Below are positions 40,989 to 41,912 of a stretch of DNA of 41,912 nucleotides, piece by piece; positions within the stretch are counted from its first letter, which is position 1; each line of letters starts with the position of its first letter. A program made the translations under genes and the position numbers. The notes below the pieces were generated by a model, which was not told where the DNA came from, did not search any database, and saw only the letters and a program-made list of their open reading frames with translations. The stretch comes from an uncultured Bacteroidales bacterium (GTDB lineage: Bacteria > Bacteroidota > Bacteroidia > Bacteroidales > UBA932), in NCBI GenBank assembly GCA_900316955.1, contig ONEX01000024.1, forward strand, positions 1-41,912, written 5' to 3'.

Positions 40989-41792
40989 ATGGTCCCTACT
41001 GCAAATCTCATCATCATGGCGGTAAACGCCCTCCTGGGTTTCGCCATCCCCGTGTTCCTGTGTTGGTGGGCGGTGAAAAAGCACCAAGCCAAGCTGTCCA
41101 CAATTCTCATCGGCGCCGGTACCTTCGTCGTCTTCGCGCTGGTGCTGGAGTCGATTGTCCACCAAATCGTCCTCAAGGGCCCGAGCGGGGCGGTCATCCA
41201 GGGGAAAACCCTGTACTACGCCCTCTACGGCGGCCTGATGGCCGGCCTCTTCGAGGAAACGGGGCGCTTCCTGGCCATGAAGTTCCTCCTCAAGAAGGAG
41301 CCCACGGAGACCAAGCCGGGCGTTTCCTACGGCCTCGGCCACGGCGGCGTGGAAATGGCCATCATCTTCGGCCTGTCGATGATTTCCACCCTTACGATGG
41401 CCATCATGGTCAATCTCGGACAGACGGACACCCTGCTCTCCTCGGCACCCGCCGAAGCGAAGGACCAGCTGACGGCCACCTTCGAGCAGCTCCAGACCAC
41501 CGGCGCAGGCACCTACCTCCTCGGCCTCTGGGAGCGGTTCTCCGCGATTACCCTGCACGTGGGCCTGTCCATCCTCGTCTGGGCGGCTGTCCGCAAGGGC
41601 GGGAAATGGCTCTGGCTCTTCCCCGCGGCCATCCTGCTGCACGCCCTGGTGGACGGCCTGGCCGTCATCCTGTCCAAGTCCGCCGGGATGGTCACGGTGG
41701 AACTGATCATCATGGCCCTGGCCATCGCCGTCGCCGCCCTCGCCTGGCTTGTCGCCCGAAGGGCGTTCCCGAAAGAAGAAGTGCTCGTATAG
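40989..41792 (+). CDS. YhfC-family putative intramembrane glutamic protease
   Basis: The 267-residue protein has seven or eight membrane helices. It matches the YhfC family, related to CPBP-type intramembrane proteases: GLFEETGRFLAMKFLL near 85-100 carries the EExxR motif, followed by SYGLGHGGVEMAI near 113-125 and later TLHVGLSILVWA and LLHALVDGLAVI with conserved His residues. These glutamate and histidine residues form the presumed active site. The natural substrate is unknown. It starts six bases after the MBL lipoprotein gene, so it is probably in the same operon, although a functional connection is not obvious. A short hairpin follows its stop. Confidence 0.88.
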   Translation: MVPTANLIIMAVNALLGFAIPVFLCWWAVKKHQAKLSTILIGAGTFVVFALVLESIVHQIVLKGPSGAVIQGKTLYYALYGGLMAGLFEETGRFLAMKFLLKKEPTETKPGVSYGLGHGGVEMAIIFGLSMISTLTMAIMVNLGQTDTLLSSAPAEAKDQLTATFEQLQTTGAGTYLLGLWERFSAITLHVGLSILVWAAVRKGGKWLWLFPAAILLHALVDGLAVILSKSAGMVTVELIIMALAIAVAALAWLVARRAFPKEEVLV

Positions 41793-41820
41793 GTCCACTC
41801 TCTGGACCCATACTGCCTTT
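41792..41820 (+). terminator. Weak possible terminator after the YhfC gene
   Basis: GGTCCA (41792-41797) and TGGACC (41803-41808) form a 6-bp stem with a 5-base loop at the stop codon. A TTTT run comes only eight bases later, so its strength is doubtful. Confidence 0.35.
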
Positions 41821-41850
41821 TCCTGATTTCGGTTGACTCGTTTGATAGAT

Positions 41851-41906
41851 TATTACTGGTATAAGTTGACTTATCGTTGTTATTACTGATATAAGTTTAC
41901 TTTCCG
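41851..41906. repeat. Two AT-rich direct repeats of 30-base period with inner dyads
   Basis: TATTACTGGTATAAGTTGAC and TATTACTGATATAAGTTTAC (starts 41851 and 41881) are near-identical and exactly 30 bases apart; the similarity runs about 26 bases. Each holds a dyad: ATAAGT-TG-ACTTAT at 41861-41874, and the weaker AAGT-TT-ACTT at 41893-41902. A degraded third copy may lie at 41823-41838. No gene is seen from 41793 to the window end. Confidence 0.6.
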
Positions 41907-41912
41907 AGTCTC

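Noticed and set aside
41821-41912. Possible CRISPR array
   Set aside because: The units are back to back with no unique spacers of normal length, differ from each other, and no cas gene is near.
1-41912. tRNA, rRNA, insertion sequences or phage genes
   Set aside because: No T-loop-like tRNA signature, ribosomal RNA stretch, transposase or integrase motif was found on either strand by reading; a covariance-model scan was not possible.

Overview
The window comes from a member of the Bacteroidota, most likely a Bacteroidales from an animal gut or rumen. The evidence is an adjacent SusC/SusD pair, many lipoproteins whose signal peptide ends in a Cys lipobox, reduced use of Shine-Dalgarno sites, and promoters of the Bacteroidetes type (TTG, 19-21 bases, TAnnTTTG) in front of nearly every operon. 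The DNA is GC-rich, which suits the Alistipes/Cryptobacteroides-like part of the order rather than Bacteroides; that placement is inference. No tRNA, rRNA, transposase, integrase or CRISPR array was seen.

Left edge (1-2.4 kb): the start of an ECF sigma factor runs off the window. It is followed by a promoter-to-terminator unit that looks like a small stand-alone RNA, a short hypothetical gene, and a CotH-type lipoprotein. From 2.4 to 19.8 kb lies a carbohydrate-utilisation region: a DUF1349 lipoprotein, a fusion of a YiiX-type cysteine hydrolase with a GH35/42-like glycosidase, two type-B carboxylesterases flanking a GH3 enzyme, and a polysaccharide utilisation locus (susC, susD, GH43). A divergent membrane-spanning regulator has a sensor propeller and an AraC DNA-binding domain but no histidine kinase.

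The middle (19.8-30.7 kb) concerns ions, phosphate and redox: an MgtC-like protein, a Na/phosphate symporter carrying a PhoU domain and an OmpR-type DNA-binding domain on one chain, a PepSY-like lipoprotein, a class A acid phosphatase, a cation-diffusion facilitator and a short ResB/CcsA haem-handling protein. A porin, imelysin and dihaem-oxidoreductase operon follows and is probably for iron.

The right part (30.7-41.8 kb) returns to glycans: GH127 and GH95 genes meet tail to tail. A TrkH potassium channel and an OxyR-like regulator are divergent. A GH43, a tandem metallo-beta-lactamase lipoprotein and a YhfC-type membrane protease end the gene set. The last 70 bases hold an AT-rich pair of 30-base repeats with dyad symmetry.

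Together the enzymes (GH43 twice, GH3, GH127, GH95, GH35-like, esterases) fit breakdown of acylated, arabinose-containing plant polysaccharide. The strongest candidates for something new are the transporter/DNA-binding fusion at 20459-22420, the hydrolase/glycosidase fusion at 3247-5274 and the small RNA unit at 439-612.
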